DNA of 50,108 bases, from NCBI RefSeq assembly GCF_002936955.1, contig NZ_MPZM01000020.1, positions 1-50,108 of the forward strand, given 5' to 3'. Both the position numbers and the translations under genes were made by a program. This stretch comes from Oceanisphaera arctica. Its GTDB lineage: Bacteria; Pseudomonadota; Gammaproteobacteria; Enterobacterales; Aeromonadaceae. Positions 27,498 through 35,992 of this stretch are shown piece by piece; position 1 is the first letter of the stretch, and each line of letters opens with the position of its first letter. A model generated the notes under the pieces. That model did no database searches, was not told the origin of the DNA, and saw nothing but the letters and a program-made list of their open reading frames with translations.

Positions 27498-30071
27498 TTG
27501 GAAGTCATACTCATCATTTTGGGTGCAGGCATTGTGCTGCTTGTGCCGATAGGCTCGATTCTTGGATTTCTGGCTTACCAAAACCTGAATAAACAGGCCT
27601 TTCGCATTAACTCGCTGAGTCTTGAGGTTGCCGAGTTACGCCAGCAAATCAAGCACGATCTGCCCTCGGCTTCTTCGCAAGAGCAGGAGCCAGGTCCACA
27701 GGACCTTCGTCCGGCCGAGCCACATTCGCAAGATCTACAACCAGAACCAACTTGCCTCATAACGACCGCCGCAAAAAAACCGGAACATGCGCAAGCGAAC
27801 GCGAACGATTGGTTTGCGCCTCGCGAGCCATCCCGACTGATGCTGGCACTAAAAGAAAACTGGATGGTGTGGCTCGGTGGTCTGAGTGTCGCGCTAGCCG
27901 GTATTTTCATGGTGCACTACTCGGTGAGTGAAGGCTTGATTGGTCCTGTGCTGCAATTATTGATTGCTCTCGCCAGTGGTTTAGGCTTGCACGCGGGGGC
28001 CGAGACGCTGCGCCGCCGCTATAACCGCAGTGATCAAATCTTCGCTGCTCTGGCCGGTGGTGGCAGCGTCACCTTGTACGCCGCCTTGCTGGCCGGCATT
28101 CATTATTACGAATTGATCGGGCCCTTATCCGGATTGTTGTTGCTTGCCATTGTCTCGCTGGCAACCATGGCGCTGGCCCGGCTGCATGGCCCTTTACTGG
28201 CCATCATGGGCTTGAGTGGCGCTTACGTGGTGCCGCTGCTGATCGCGAGCGACCACGGCAGTGTGGCGTTTGTGCTGGCCTACAGTTTTCTGATTACCTT
28301 CAGCTCGCTATTGCTGATGCGTTATGTGTTCCGCGATTGGCTCTGGTATGCCACCCTGGCCGGTGCCATGTTGTGGTGGCTGGCGGCTTTGTTTTCAGCA
28401 GATATAGGGCCATCAGTCCCCCTGTATTTGGCACTACTGTTGGTGATTTTTTCGATGTTGCCTCGCTTGGCAAAAATCGACTCATCCCGGCTGCGAGAGG
28501 CGTTTATCGCGCTATTGGCAGCTTGGGGCATGTCGGTAGCGGGGCAGTCCGCCGACCATCCCTTGTTCTTTAGCTGGTTACTGATCTTGCCGGTCGCTTT
28601 GCTGACGCCGCAAAGCCGTGGCGCACTCTGGTACCTGCCCTGGGGGGCGGTACTGGCGAGCGCAGCCGGTTGGTTGCTTTACATGGCGCATAACAGCATC
28701 GATTTTTTCCACTTGGCGCAACTACCCACAGGCCAACACAGTCGCTTTATTACTTATCTTGTTATATCGACCCTCATCTGCGCCAGTCTTGGGCTATGGC
28801 AGTGGCGGGCCGATAACAAGCGGCGCTGGGCGTCGTTCACCGTGCTCTCTCCGCTGGTGTGGTTGGTACTCGGCTGGCTGTTATTGCACGGGGTTGAAAC
28901 CTCCACTGATTGGGCGCTGGCGGCGTTGTTGACTGGCACGGTTTACGGGGCGCTAACGTGGTGGATACAAGGGCATGTGCATTATCAGAACGGCAGGGTG
29001 TGGGCCACACTGGCCGCCCATCTCAGTTATTCGCTGGCGGTGGTGATGGCGTTTCGTGAGGCGACGCTGACGCTGGCGCTGGCGGTACAGTTTGTCAGCC
29101 TGGTCTGGCTGGCACGCCATTACCGTATGCCGGAGTTGTACCTGCTGTTGAAAGTGGTGTTGGCGGTGGTGGTGGTACGGCTAACATTCAATCCTTGGCT
29201 GCAAGGTTATGATGCAACGGTGCATTGGACTTTATGGACGTACGGCGGTGCCACCTTACTGGCGGCGATAGCCACTAAAATGGCCGACAGCAGTCATACC
29301 ATTCGCCCCTGGCTGGAAGCGGCAACCCTGCACCTGCTGGTGTTGTTTCTCGGGGCGGAGTTACGTTACTGGCTCTACGATGGCGATATTTTTAGCCACG
29401 AGTACAGCTTTATTGAAGCCACCGTGAACATGCTGCTGTGGGGCGGGCTCAGTATTACCTATATGATCCGCGCCAAAGCGAGCCTACAGCTGACCTGGCT
29501 ATACCGGTGGTGCGCATTGATCTTGTTGGGTCTGTCTAGCGTCAGCTATCTTGTCTTGGTTATCTTGTATAACCCCTTGTGGAACCTGGGTAATGTGAGT
29601 GACACGCCCATATTCAACATGTTGCTACCCGCCTACGGCGGCCCGGTGTTGCTGGCGTTGGCACTCAGCCGGTTCCCACTGCTTGCCCCAAAACTATGGG
29701 TATGGGGTGTGGCCGCGGTTGCCTTGATGCTGTTCACCGGGCTGGAAATACGCCAGCTCTGGCAGGGCAGCGATATGTCATTATCGTCCGGTATGTCCAG
29801 CGGCGAGCTGTACACTTACTCCGTAGTGGGCATGCTGTACGCCATCGCCGCGATTATTTATGCCACCAAGAAGAGCTATCCGCTGTTCTATAAAGCCGGC
29901 ATGGTGTTGCTGGGCTTGGTCATCGCCAAGATTTTCCTGATCGACATGGATGGCCTGCAAGGGCTGTGGCGAGTGGCCGCCTTTATGGGGCTGGGTCTGG
30001 CATTATTAGGGCTGGCCTGGGTGCATCAGAAAGTGCAGCGGGCCTCTGGCCAAATCGAGGCGGGCAGCTGA
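27498..30071 (+). CDS. DUF2339 polytopic membrane protein
   Basis: An 857-residue protein with a TTG start at 27498 (GAAGAGGACGAAGGG upstream). An N-terminal helix (about 4-27) is followed by a short coiled coil (about 31-53) and a Pro/Gln/Glu-rich linker (54-105). From about 120 to the C terminus there are more than 20 hydrophobic segments. The motif WLGGLSVALAGIFMVHYSVSEGLIGP and FAALAGGGSVTLYAALLAG identify DUF2339. The biochemical role of this family is unknown. It is a single gene framed by two terminators, so it forms its own transcript. A later Met would give a shorter product, but the first helix argues for the TTG. Confidence 0.85.
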   Translation: MEVILIILGAGIVLLVPIGSILGFLAYQNLNKQAFRINSLSLEVAELRQQIKHDLPSASSQEQEPGPQDLRPAEPHSQDLQPEPTCLITTAAKKPEHAQANANDWFAPREPSRLMLALKENWMVWLGGLSVALAGIFMVHYSVSEGLIGPVLQLLIALASGLGLHAGAETLRRRYNRSDQIFAALAGGGSVTLYAALLAGIHYYELIGPLSGLLLLAIVSLATMALARLHGPLLAIMGLSGAYVVPLLIASDHGSVAFVLAYSFLITFSSLLLMRYVFRDWLWYATLAGAMLWWLAALFSADIGPSVPLYLALLLVIFSMLPRLAKIDSSRLREAFIALLAAWGMSVAGQSADHPLFFSWLLILPVALLTPQSRGALWYLPWGAVLASAAGWLLYMAHNSIDFFHLAQLPTGQHSRFITYLVISTLICASLGLWQWRADNKRRWASFTVLSPLVWLVLGWLLLHGVETSTDWALAALLTGTVYGALTWWIQGHVHYQNGRVWATLAAHLSYSLAVVMAFREATLTLALAVQFVSLVWLARHYRMPELYLLLKVVLAVVVVRLTFNPWLQGYDATVHWTLWTYGGATLLAAIATKMADSSHTIRPWLEAATLHLLVLFLGAELRYWLYDGDIFSHEYSFIEATVNMLLWGGLSITYMIRAKASLQLTWLYRWCALILLGLSSVSYLVLVILYNPLWNLGNVSDTPIFNMLLPAYGGPVLLALALSRFPLLAPKLWVWGVAAVALMLFTGLEIRQLWQGSDMSLSSGMSSGELYTYSVVGMLYAIAAIIYATKKSYPLFYKAGMVLLGLVIAKIFLIDMDGLQGLWRVAAFMGLGLALLGLAWVHQKVQRASGQIEAGS

Positions 30072-30101
30072 TGGTCGTTCGTCAACGAAACAGGGTATTA
30101 C

Positions 30102-30132
30102 AAAAAGCCGCGCTCTTAAGGCGCGGATTTTT
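30102..30132 (+). terminator. Rho-independent terminator of the DUF2339 gene
   Basis: CCGCGC (30108-30113) pairs with GCGCGG (30121-30126), extended by AAAA/TTTT on either side, and is followed by ATTTTTGC. Confidence 0.75.
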
Positions 30133-30169
30133 GCTTGCTATTGCTAACGAATGGTTGTTATACCAATCC

Positions 30170-30466
30170 CCGTAATGATCTGGTCATATTGAGGCCCCAG
30201 ACCAGAGGTAACACAGCCGTCTCCCTCGACACGCCATATGACATGACACTCGCTGTGTTTTGCTTGTCATTGTGTCACCTGTATATCTGATGAGGCGATG
30301 ATATCACCTCTGAACAGGTGGCCATTTTAAGTGTGCCACTACACACATGACAGGGAAGTCATGTGTTGAGCGTCACAGGGAGGTGCTTGAGCGAGTCGGC
30401 GAAGCGGGCCCTTTGTCCGGGATTGATATCGCAGTCAAAAAGATAGAATGTTTAATGTGAAGGGTA
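30170..30466. repeat. Non-coding gap rich in hairpins
   Basis: No gene is supported. CACCTGT (30276-30282) is inverted as ACAGGTG (30314-30320), with GAGG/CCTC nested inside. ACACATGAC (30343-30351) pairs perfectly with GTCATGTGT (30358-30366) around a 6-nt loop. Neither is followed by a T-run in the plus direction. The gap lies downstream of convergent genes, so the hairpins may be transcript ends or remnants of a mobile element. Confidence 0.5.
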
Positions 30467-31834
30467 TTATGCATCTTTATTCTTCAGGCACCGGCCTCTC
30501 GGCTCATCACCCTCATGGAGCACAACGTCGGAATGCAGGAATTCAGCCGCCTCTGCTGAATCTGTCACTTTGGCAGCACTGCGTTCTAACATGGCTGATT
30601 CAAACCCGGTTAACACGCTTTGCCTTATTCCCGCTGTTCGCCATTGCGATAGAGGCCTACATCCTTTGAAGATCCCCCGAGCCAACGCCAGTGCATCCAG
30701 CAGCGCCTGATTTGCACCCTGGCCTTTGAAGGGGCTCATAGGGTGAGCCGCATCGCCAATCAGCGTTACTGGCCCACATTTCTCCAACAATGCCGGCTCG
30801 AGTAATTCTCGGTCATACACGGGATAGCCAGACACCTGAGCCTCCTGAGTTGCCGCTAAAATCTGCGGAATGGGGGAGTGCCACTGAGTTCGTCGACAGG
30901 CTTCTGCCTTGAGTGCGTGAGCGCCTTGAGCACTCAACGCCTTGGCTTCTGCTTCTGGCATGGGGAAGCTAAGTTGCCACATCACCGAGTCTGCGTCATA
31001 AGGCATGATGTAAATACGTTCATTGCCATTGGCAGTTTGAAATACCGTGGCCGAGTCCAGCAAGGCACTATCAACCCCTTCGAGAGCACTCAAGGGGCAA
31101 ATACCTAATATCACCACACAACCCAGGTAATGCAGAGGGTTTATATCCTCACCGATCAGTAACTTGCGCACGGCACTTCGAATACCATCGGCGCCAACGA
31201 CCAGGTCCGCCTTGGCGTATTTGATCTCGCCGTCTACCTGAAAGCGCAGTTCAACGCTTTCATCCTCAGCTTCTTTAAAGTCGACTAACTGGTGGCCCCA
31301 TTGCACCGCACCATGTCCACCCAGTTGTTCCAGTAGCGCCAGGCGCAAAGACTGGCGGGCGATATGTACATTGGTACGCTTGGGCGCTGTTTTCGCATCT
31401 GAGTGCTGCCACTTTCTCACTCCCCATTCAGCGATCACTTTCCCATCTGTGGTATGAACGAGATGGGTGGTGGAAATGACTCCTGCTGCCAACGAGAAAA
31501 TACCCAATCCCTCGATCGCTTTACTCGCTTGTTGCAAGGTGAGCCCGTAGCCCTGAGATCGAGTATTGAAGCCGCTATCACGCTCATAAAGGGTAAAAGG
31601 GATACCGCGGTGCAAACAGGCCACCGCCAGTGCAACGCCACCGATACCGCCACCGATAATAGCCACGTTGGGATAGTTTTCCGTATCCGCTACCGGAGGA
31701 TGATCCGCTGCAATCAGCCCGGATCCGCCACAGTTCAAGCATAAAGACAGGTGACCCTTGGGTCGAACGGGCGCCGCGCCTTCGCTGCCGCTTTTTTCAA
31801 ATTGCTCGACGGCCTTCTGGTAGCTTAGGCGCAC
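30467..31834 (-). CDS. FAD-dependent monooxygenase with N-terminal CxxCxGxG zinc motif
   Basis: From the first standard start codon, a GTG at 31834, this is a 455-residue flavoprotein of the UbiH/PHBH group. FAD motifs are GGGIGG at 61-66, GADG at 214-217, and GDAAHPMSPFKGQGANQ at 360-376. Before the flavin domain is CLNCGGSG (Cys32, Cys35), one half of a DnaJ-type zinc motif. The matching half, CPKCQGRG, is encoded in frame upstream of the GTG (31862-31885), so the true protein probably starts farther upstream, although no ATG, GTG or TTG is available there. Substrate unknown. It is a single gene without clear partners. Confidence 0.8.
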   Translation of the reverse strand: MRLSYQKAVEQFEKSGSEGAAPVRPKGHLSLCLNCGGSGLIAADHPPVADTENYPNVAIIGGGIGGVALAVACLHRGIPFTLYERDSGFNTRSQGYGLTLQQASKAIEGLGIFSLAAGVISTTHLVHTTDGKVIAEWGVRKWQHSDAKTAPKRTNVHIARQSLRLALLEQLGGHGAVQWGHQLVDFKEAEDESVELRFQVDGEIKYAKADLVVGADGIRSAVRKLLIGEDINPLHYLGCVVILGICPLSALEGVDSALLDSATVFQTANGNERIYIMPYDADSVMWQLSFPMPEAEAKALSAQGAHALKAEACRRTQWHSPIPQILAATQEAQVSGYPVYDRELLEPALLEKCGPVTLIGDAAHPMSPFKGQGANQALLDALALARGIFKGCRPLSQWRTAGIRQSVLTGFESAMLERSAAKVTDSAEAAEFLHSDVVLHEGDEPRGRCLKNKDA

Positions 31835-31972
31835 TTTTTTGCGGATCTTCTGGCTGTTTTTGCCTCGTCCCTGACATTTAGGGCAAGTCGTCCAGCTAGC
31901 CCCTTCTTTATGTAACCCGATTTTGACTGCCCCTATGAAGGAAAAACGTAGTCGATAGCATTGATGCCAAGC
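31835..31972 (-). other. In-frame coding extension of the monooxygenase without a standard start codon
   Basis: This stretch stays open in the monooxygenase frame from the TAG at 31975-31973. It reads GLHKEGASWTTCPKCQGRGK before joining the GTG-initiated protein. CPKCQGRG is a CxxCxGxG half-site that pairs with the one inside the annotated gene. There is no ATG, GTG or TTG in the extension; the nearest possibilities are ATC at 31921-31919 or ATA at 31936-31934, with an AGGGG ribosome-binding-like sequence at about 31930-31935. Confidence 0.6.
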
Positions 31973-31975
31973 CTA

Positions 31976-32122
31976 ATAATAAAGCAGTGCCGGGGATTCC
32001 CGTTACTTTTATCGAACGATTCGCAGTGGGCTGAAAAGATGAGTGTCAAATCCTCAAGCGATCTGGTGCAGGCAATCCTGCTGCCTCTGACTTCAAGCCC
32101 GCAGCTAGCAGCTCATATGTAA
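31976..32122. other. Gap upstream of the monooxygenase frame
   Basis: The sequence between the monooxygenase reading frame and the scsD terminator shows no supported gene, only a 27-codon frame on the plus strand (32039-32122) with no family resemblance. A promoter for the leftward monooxygenase must lie here, but I see no convincing hexamer pair. Confidence 0.3.
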
Positions 32123-32156
32123 AAAAGCCGCGTTTTAACAAGCGCGGCTTTTTGGT
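32121..32156 (-). terminator. Terminator of the scs genes
   Basis: AAAAAAGCCGCG and CGCGGCTTTTT pair around TTTTAACAAG. The A-run on the left becomes a T-run for leftward transcripts, and the right T-run allows the other direction too. It lies 27 nt past the scsD stop. Confidence 0.8.
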
Positions 32157-32182
32157 TTTGCTTTATCGAATAGCTGTTGAGC

Positions 32183-32701
32183 TTAGCCCATCAAACGCGC
32201 CAACCATAACCGTGCAACCATGCCGGGTAGGATGGTGATGCCGGCGGTGGCGAAACGCAGCTGGCCTTTATGCGCCACCATCAGGGTGGGCGTCACGCTG
32301 ATACCCAGGGTTTGCCCCAGCCGGTGATCCTCATCGTTGACCACGCTAAAATCGTAGCCTTTATCGCGAACATAACCGGCTACCTTGGCATCATGCCCCG
32401 AGGCCAGCGCGATACTGACGACCGGAGTATTTACCATATCCACCATGGGCGACACCACGCGGCATACGCCGCACCAGGTGGCCCACACGTATACCAATAC
32501 CGGTTCATCCTGGCTGAGCTCCTTCAGATCCAGGACCTCACCGTTTAAGGTGGTCATGGCGCCCAGTGCGGCGATGTCGGTGGGCAAGTCCTTGCTGCGC
32601 CAAAGGTCTACCGCCGTGACCACGACCATGATCATCAGCAGGTAAAGTAACCCTTTGCCTGCTTTTTTACCTGCGCTGTTATTTTTACTTACTGCCATCA
32701 T
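32183..32701 (-). CDS. scsD: ScsD-like membrane-anchored thioredoxin (protein disulfide oxidoreductase)
   Basis: A 172-residue protein with a single N-terminal membrane helix (about 18-32) and a periplasmic thioredoxin/TlpA-like domain. The active site is WCGVC, with Cys77 and Cys80, and the cis-proline lies in VTPTL. ScsD is one of the periplasmic thiol-redox proteins of the scs copper-stress system. It overlaps the scsB stop by four bases (ATGA), so the two are coupled. A TlpA/ResA-type cytochrome c maturation role is a less likely alternative because of the partner. Confidence 0.85.
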   Translation of the reverse strand: MMAVSKNNSAGKKAGKGLLYLLMIMVVVTAVDLWRSKDLPTDIAALGAMTTLNGEVLDLKELSQDEPVLVYVWATWCGVCRVVSPMVDMVNTPVVSIALASGHDAKVAGYVRDKGYDFSVVNDEDHRLGQTLGISVTPTLMVAHKGQLRFATAGITILPGMVARLWLARLMG

Positions 32702-34746
32702 TTAGCCTCATCCAGTGCACCAATCACCTTATTGCTGGTCAGTAATACCTCCAGCGCCTTGCCCTGAGGCAGGCCGGGGCCGAACACCTGGTTGAAGGGA
32801 ATACCGGCGCGCTGGTTGGCATGCAGATAATCGGTAATGGCGGCATCGGGGCGGGTCCAGTCGCCGCGCATCAGTACCATGTCGTCTGCCTGCAGTGCCG
32901 AATAGACAGGATCGCGCAGCGTTACGCCTATTTTGTTGGCTTGGCAGGTGATGCACCAGTCGGCGGTGATGTCCACGAACACCCGCTTGCCGGCGGCCAC
33001 TTCGCGCTCGATTTGCGCCGGATCCAGCGGTTGCCAGTTCAGTTCATCCTTGACCGGACTGACCCAGTGAGACTGAGTGAGCAGGGCGGTGATGCCGCCG
33101 GCGGCGCCCAGCAGCATCAGGCCAGCCAGGCTGAACACCAGACCCCGGGCGCCATAGTGACGCAGCAGTGACCCTATCGGCAGCACGATCAGCAGGATGG
33201 CCAGCGCCAGGGTGACGATGCCGCCCAGAGTATATTGCAGCAGCGACAGCAGCCAGAGGCTGGTGGCGAGCAGCATCAGGCCGAACAGCCACTTCACCTT
33301 GACCATCCAGGCGCCGGGCCTGGGCAGGGCGCCAATGACGCCGGGGAACAGCGCCAGCAGCAGCCAGGGCAGCGCCATGCCCAGCCCCAGACCGGTGAAG
33401 ATGGCAATCAGCACCAGCGGCGAGGACGCCAGCGCCACCGCCACCGCGGTACCGAGGAAGGGGGCGCTGCAGGGAGTGGCGAGCAGGGTGGCGAACATGC
33501 CCTGCAACAGATGGCCGCCGTTGCCGTGACCGGGGCGGGTCGCCAGCCAGGTACTCATGGCAGTGGGCAGGTGCAGCTCGAACAGCCCGAACAGGTTAAG
33601 CGAGAACAGGGCGGTAACCAGCAGCATGAAGCCGATAAAACCCGGCTGCTGGAATTGTATACCCCAGCCGAGCTGGGCGCCGGACCAGGTCAGGGCCAGC
33701 ATGAAGCCCGCCAGTGCCCAGAACGACAGCATGATGCCAAGTGCGGACCATAGCAGGGGGCGACGTACCTCGGATCGAGAACGGTGTCCCAGCAGCAGGC
33801 TGTTTAGCTTGAGCCCCAGCACCGGCAACACGCAGGGCATGATGTTGAGGATGAGACCGCCGAGCAGGGCATAGAGCAGTACCAGTCCCAGCGGTGGCAT
33901 GCTGGCCGCCAACGGAGCCAGGGTGCCGCGAGTGATGGCTCCGGCCAGCTCTTCTGCCAGCCCCTCGTCGATGGCGGTGATCACCACCACCTGGTCCTCC
34001 AGGTTCAGCTCCGGATACCAGCTGCCGACCTTGAACCGGGCTTCCAGCCGGGTGTCGCTCACCGTCAGTTGCGGCTGGCTGAAGATGCTGCTGCCGAGCT
34101 CGTCGACGTATACCGCCGGTTGCTGCCATCCTCGGGGGTTAGTCAGGCTGATGTTGAGTTGTTTGGCGGTCGGGTCCCAGACCAGTGACTCGGCCTGTAC
34201 CAGGCTCGCCGGACGGGGTACTCGTGATACCGCCTGCTGATATTGATGATTCAGGTTTTCGTCGGCGAGCAGCTGCAGCTCCAGCGGCAGTTGAAGCCGG
34301 TATTCGGTGAGCACGCAGATGGTAGTGCAGCTGGGCAGGGTCAGGCTAGCATCGAAGGTGGTTGCCTTCCCGGCCTCGGCTGGGGTCAGCTGCAGCGGAA
34401 AGTCGACCTCATGGTGATAGCCCTGGGTTTCGACCCCGAGCAGGGAGAAGCGCTCGGGAATGGGCCACTGCCAGTTGACCGACAGAAGATTGTCGGATGA
34501 CTGCCAGTCCAGCCGGGGCGCGATACCGCCTTCGCCGGGGGAGCGCCAGTAGGTTTTCCAGTCGTCTTGCAGGCGAACCTGTAATAGCGCCGGATAATGG
34601 TTATTGGCCGCGTCATAGGGGCCGGTCTGTATCAGCCGCACCTGCACCGGGGGGTGCTCGGGTGCCTGCAGCCAGCCGGTGTCGGCGGCCTGCAGCGGCA
34701 AGGATGCCGATAACAGCAGGATAAAAAAGCTAAAAATTCTGATCAC
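32698..34746 (-). CDS. scsB: ScsB-like DsbD family thiol:disulfide interchange protein
   Basis: A 682-residue protein with a signal peptide (to about Ala20), an N-terminal periplasmic domain with Cys140 and Cys144 (LPSCTTIC), eight hydrophobic segments with the redox prolyl-cysteine motifs MPCVLPVLG and TPCSAPFLG, and a C-terminal thioredoxin domain with WCITC (Cys598, Cys601). It should carry electrons from cytoplasmic thioredoxin to periplasmic partners. The extended N-terminal domain distinguishes ScsB from DsbD. The usual partner ScsC is not in the window; ScsD is adjacent. Confidence 0.9.
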   Translation of the reverse strand: MIRIFSFFILLLSASLPLQAADTGWLQAPEHPPVQVRLIQTGPYDAANNHYPALLQVRLQDDWKTYWRSPGEGGIAPRLDWQSSDNLLSVNWQWPIPERFSLLGVETQGYHHEVDFPLQLTPAEAGKATTFDASLTLPSCTTICVLTEYRLQLPLELQLLADENLNHQYQQAVSRVPRPASLVQAESLVWDPTAKQLNISLTNPRGWQQPAVYVDELGSSIFSQPQLTVSDTRLEARFKVGSWYPELNLEDQVVVITAIDEGLAEELAGAITRGTLAPLAASMPPLGLVLLYALLGGLILNIMPCVLPVLGLKLNSLLLGHRSRSEVRRPLLWSALGIMLSFWALAGFMLALTWSGAQLGWGIQFQQPGFIGFMLLVTALFSLNLFGLFELHLPTAMSTWLATRPGHGNGGHLLQGMFATLLATPCSAPFLGTAVAVALASSPLVLIAIFTGLGLGMALPWLLLALFPGVIGALPRPGAWMVKVKWLFGLMLLATSLWLLSLLQYTLGGIVTLALAILLIVLPIGSLLRHYGARGLVFSLAGLMLLGAAGGITALLTQSHWVSPVKDELNWQPLDPAQIEREVAAGKRVFVDITADWCITCQANKIGVTLRDPVYSALQADDMVLMRGDWTRPDAAITDYLHANQRAGIPFNQVFGPGLPQGKALEVLLTSNKVIGALDEAK

Positions 34747-34798
34747 GAATAGAGTCTCCGGTGGATTAACGCAAGCTTACAAGATGGCGGCGTTAATC

Positions 34799-35176
34799 TC
34801 ATTCCCGGAATACGCACAGCACCAGGTGTCGCCGTCGACCGGCATAAGGTTGTGGTGGGGGTAACAGGCGGCAGTACCAGCCGGTGCGGGGCACCAGCAG
34901 CCAGAGAGACAATAACAGCAGCAAGGTGGCCAGTATCGGCTCCAGCTGATTCCAGACCTTGCTCAACAGCTGTTCCGACAAACTGCACTGGTGGCTCTGG
35001 CTGTCGGCGCTCGACGGCTTGTCAGCGGGCGACTGGCTGTTATCGAACGGCAGAGCGGCGTCGGTCATATGGACCGAGGCAGGGCAGGAAGAAATAAGTC
35101 CAAGCCGCTGGCTCAGGCACAGACTGATGACGAACAGTGCCAGCAGCAGGGCCAGCCAGCCGGGTTGGCGTGACAT
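34799..35176 (-). CDS. Membrane protein of 125 residues, function unknown
   Basis: Starting at the ATG at 35176 the frame codes an N-terminal hydrophobic helix (MSRQPGWLALLLALFVISLC), a periplasmic-looking Ser/Asp-rich loop with SCPASVH and HQCSL, then a second helix (about 82-100, ILATLLLLLSLWLLV) and a basic tail rich in Arg and Pro. His and Cys near SCPASVH and SHQCS could bind metal, but that is a guess. It follows the LysE gene by 20 nt and precedes scsB by 52 nt in the same direction. The longer open frame to 35752 is a shadow of the exporter gene. No family recognised. Confidence 0.55.
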   Translation of the reverse strand: MSRQPGWLALLLALFVISLCLSQRLGLISSCPASVHMTDAALPFDNSQSPADKPSSADSQSHQCSLSEQLLSKVWNQLEPILATLLLLLSLWLLVPRTGWYCRLLPPPQPYAGRRRHLVLCVFRE

Positions 35177-35196
35177 CAGCCGACGGCCAGCCTCTG

Positions 35197-35802
35197 TTAA
35201 CCGACTGCCAGCCACAGCGCCACTCCCAGCATCAGACTGCCGGCGATACGGTTCATCAGCTTGACCTTGCCCTTTTGCTGCAGCACCCGGCTCAGGGTGC
35301 GTCCGCCGCTGGCATAGAGCAGCATGCAGATGAACTCCAGCGAGAGGATAATCGACACCAGCATCAGCAGTTGGCCGGCGAGGGGGGCCTGATTGTCGAT
35401 AAAGGGGGGCAGCAGGGCGATGAAAAAGGCCCAGCCCTTGGGATTGGCGATGGCGGTGATGAAGCCCTGGCTGATGAGGGTGCGGGCCGGAATATGGCGC
35501 GGGCCGGCATCCATCGGGTTCAGGGCCAGCTTGCCCCGGGACCGCCATAGCTGAATGCCGAGCCAGGCCAGATAGAGGCCGCCGCCGTACTTGAGCAGCT
35601 GAAACAGCTGGGGGTATTGCAGCATGACGGCGGCCACACCGACCACCGCCAGACAGGCCACCAGACCTACGCCGACCAGTTCGCCGACCATCATCCACAG
35701 GGTGCGGCGCACCCCGACCGTCATGCCCAGCGACAGCGCCAGGGTCATGCACATGCCCGGCGTGACCGAGACGAAGAAAAATGTGGGGATAAACACCATC
35801 AA
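35197..35802 (-). CDS. LysE/RhtB family amino acid exporter
   Basis: A 201-residue membrane protein with six hydrophobic segments. The N-terminal signature SVTPGMCMTLALSLGMTVGVRR corresponds to the family's TPGP..... motif, and GFITAIANPKGWAFFIALLPPF is the conserved second half. It should export an amino acid or homoserine-lactone-like compound; the substrate cannot be assigned. It may share a transcript with the following 125-residue protein and the scs genes. Confidence 0.9.
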   Translation of the reverse strand: MMVFIPTFFFVSVTPGMCMTLALSLGMTVGVRRTLWMMVGELVGVGLVACLAVVGVAAVMLQYPQLFQLLKYGGGLYLAWLGIQLWRSRGKLALNPMDAGPRHIPARTLISQGFITAIANPKGWAFFIALLPPFIDNQAPLAGQLLMLVSIILSLEFICMLLYASGGRTLSRVLQQKGKVKLMNRIAGSLMLGVALWLAVG

Positions 35803-35920
35803 GACTGCGGAGCTAATAGCACACCTACCTATGATTCTGGCTTGGGTTATACATGTTATCCGCCATTGTAGGTCAAATGCCGGACAACAGGCTATGGCTA
35901 TTTGGGAGGCAGAGAAGGGC

Positions 35921-35967
35921 GAGGTGTGAGTAGACCGGAGGAAAAGGTAATTCCCTCATTCCTCGCC
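35921..35967. repeat. TGAGG/CTCAC repeat pair
   Basis: GAGGTGTGAG at 35921-35930 faces CCTCATTCCTCGCC at 35954-35967, a degenerate member of the repeat family. It sits between the LysE gene and the DUF1439 gene. Confidence 0.45.
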
Positions 35968-35992
35968 AGATTCGCAACTAAATTGGTGAGTA

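Noticed and set aside
32039-32122. 27-codon plus-strand frame before the scs terminator
   Set aside because: No ribosome-binding site is convincing and no similarity is recognised; too short to support.
34799-35752. 317-codon minus-strand frame over the LysE gene
   Set aside because: The upstream two thirds is a shifted shadow of the exporter; only the part from 35176 on has its own start and helices.
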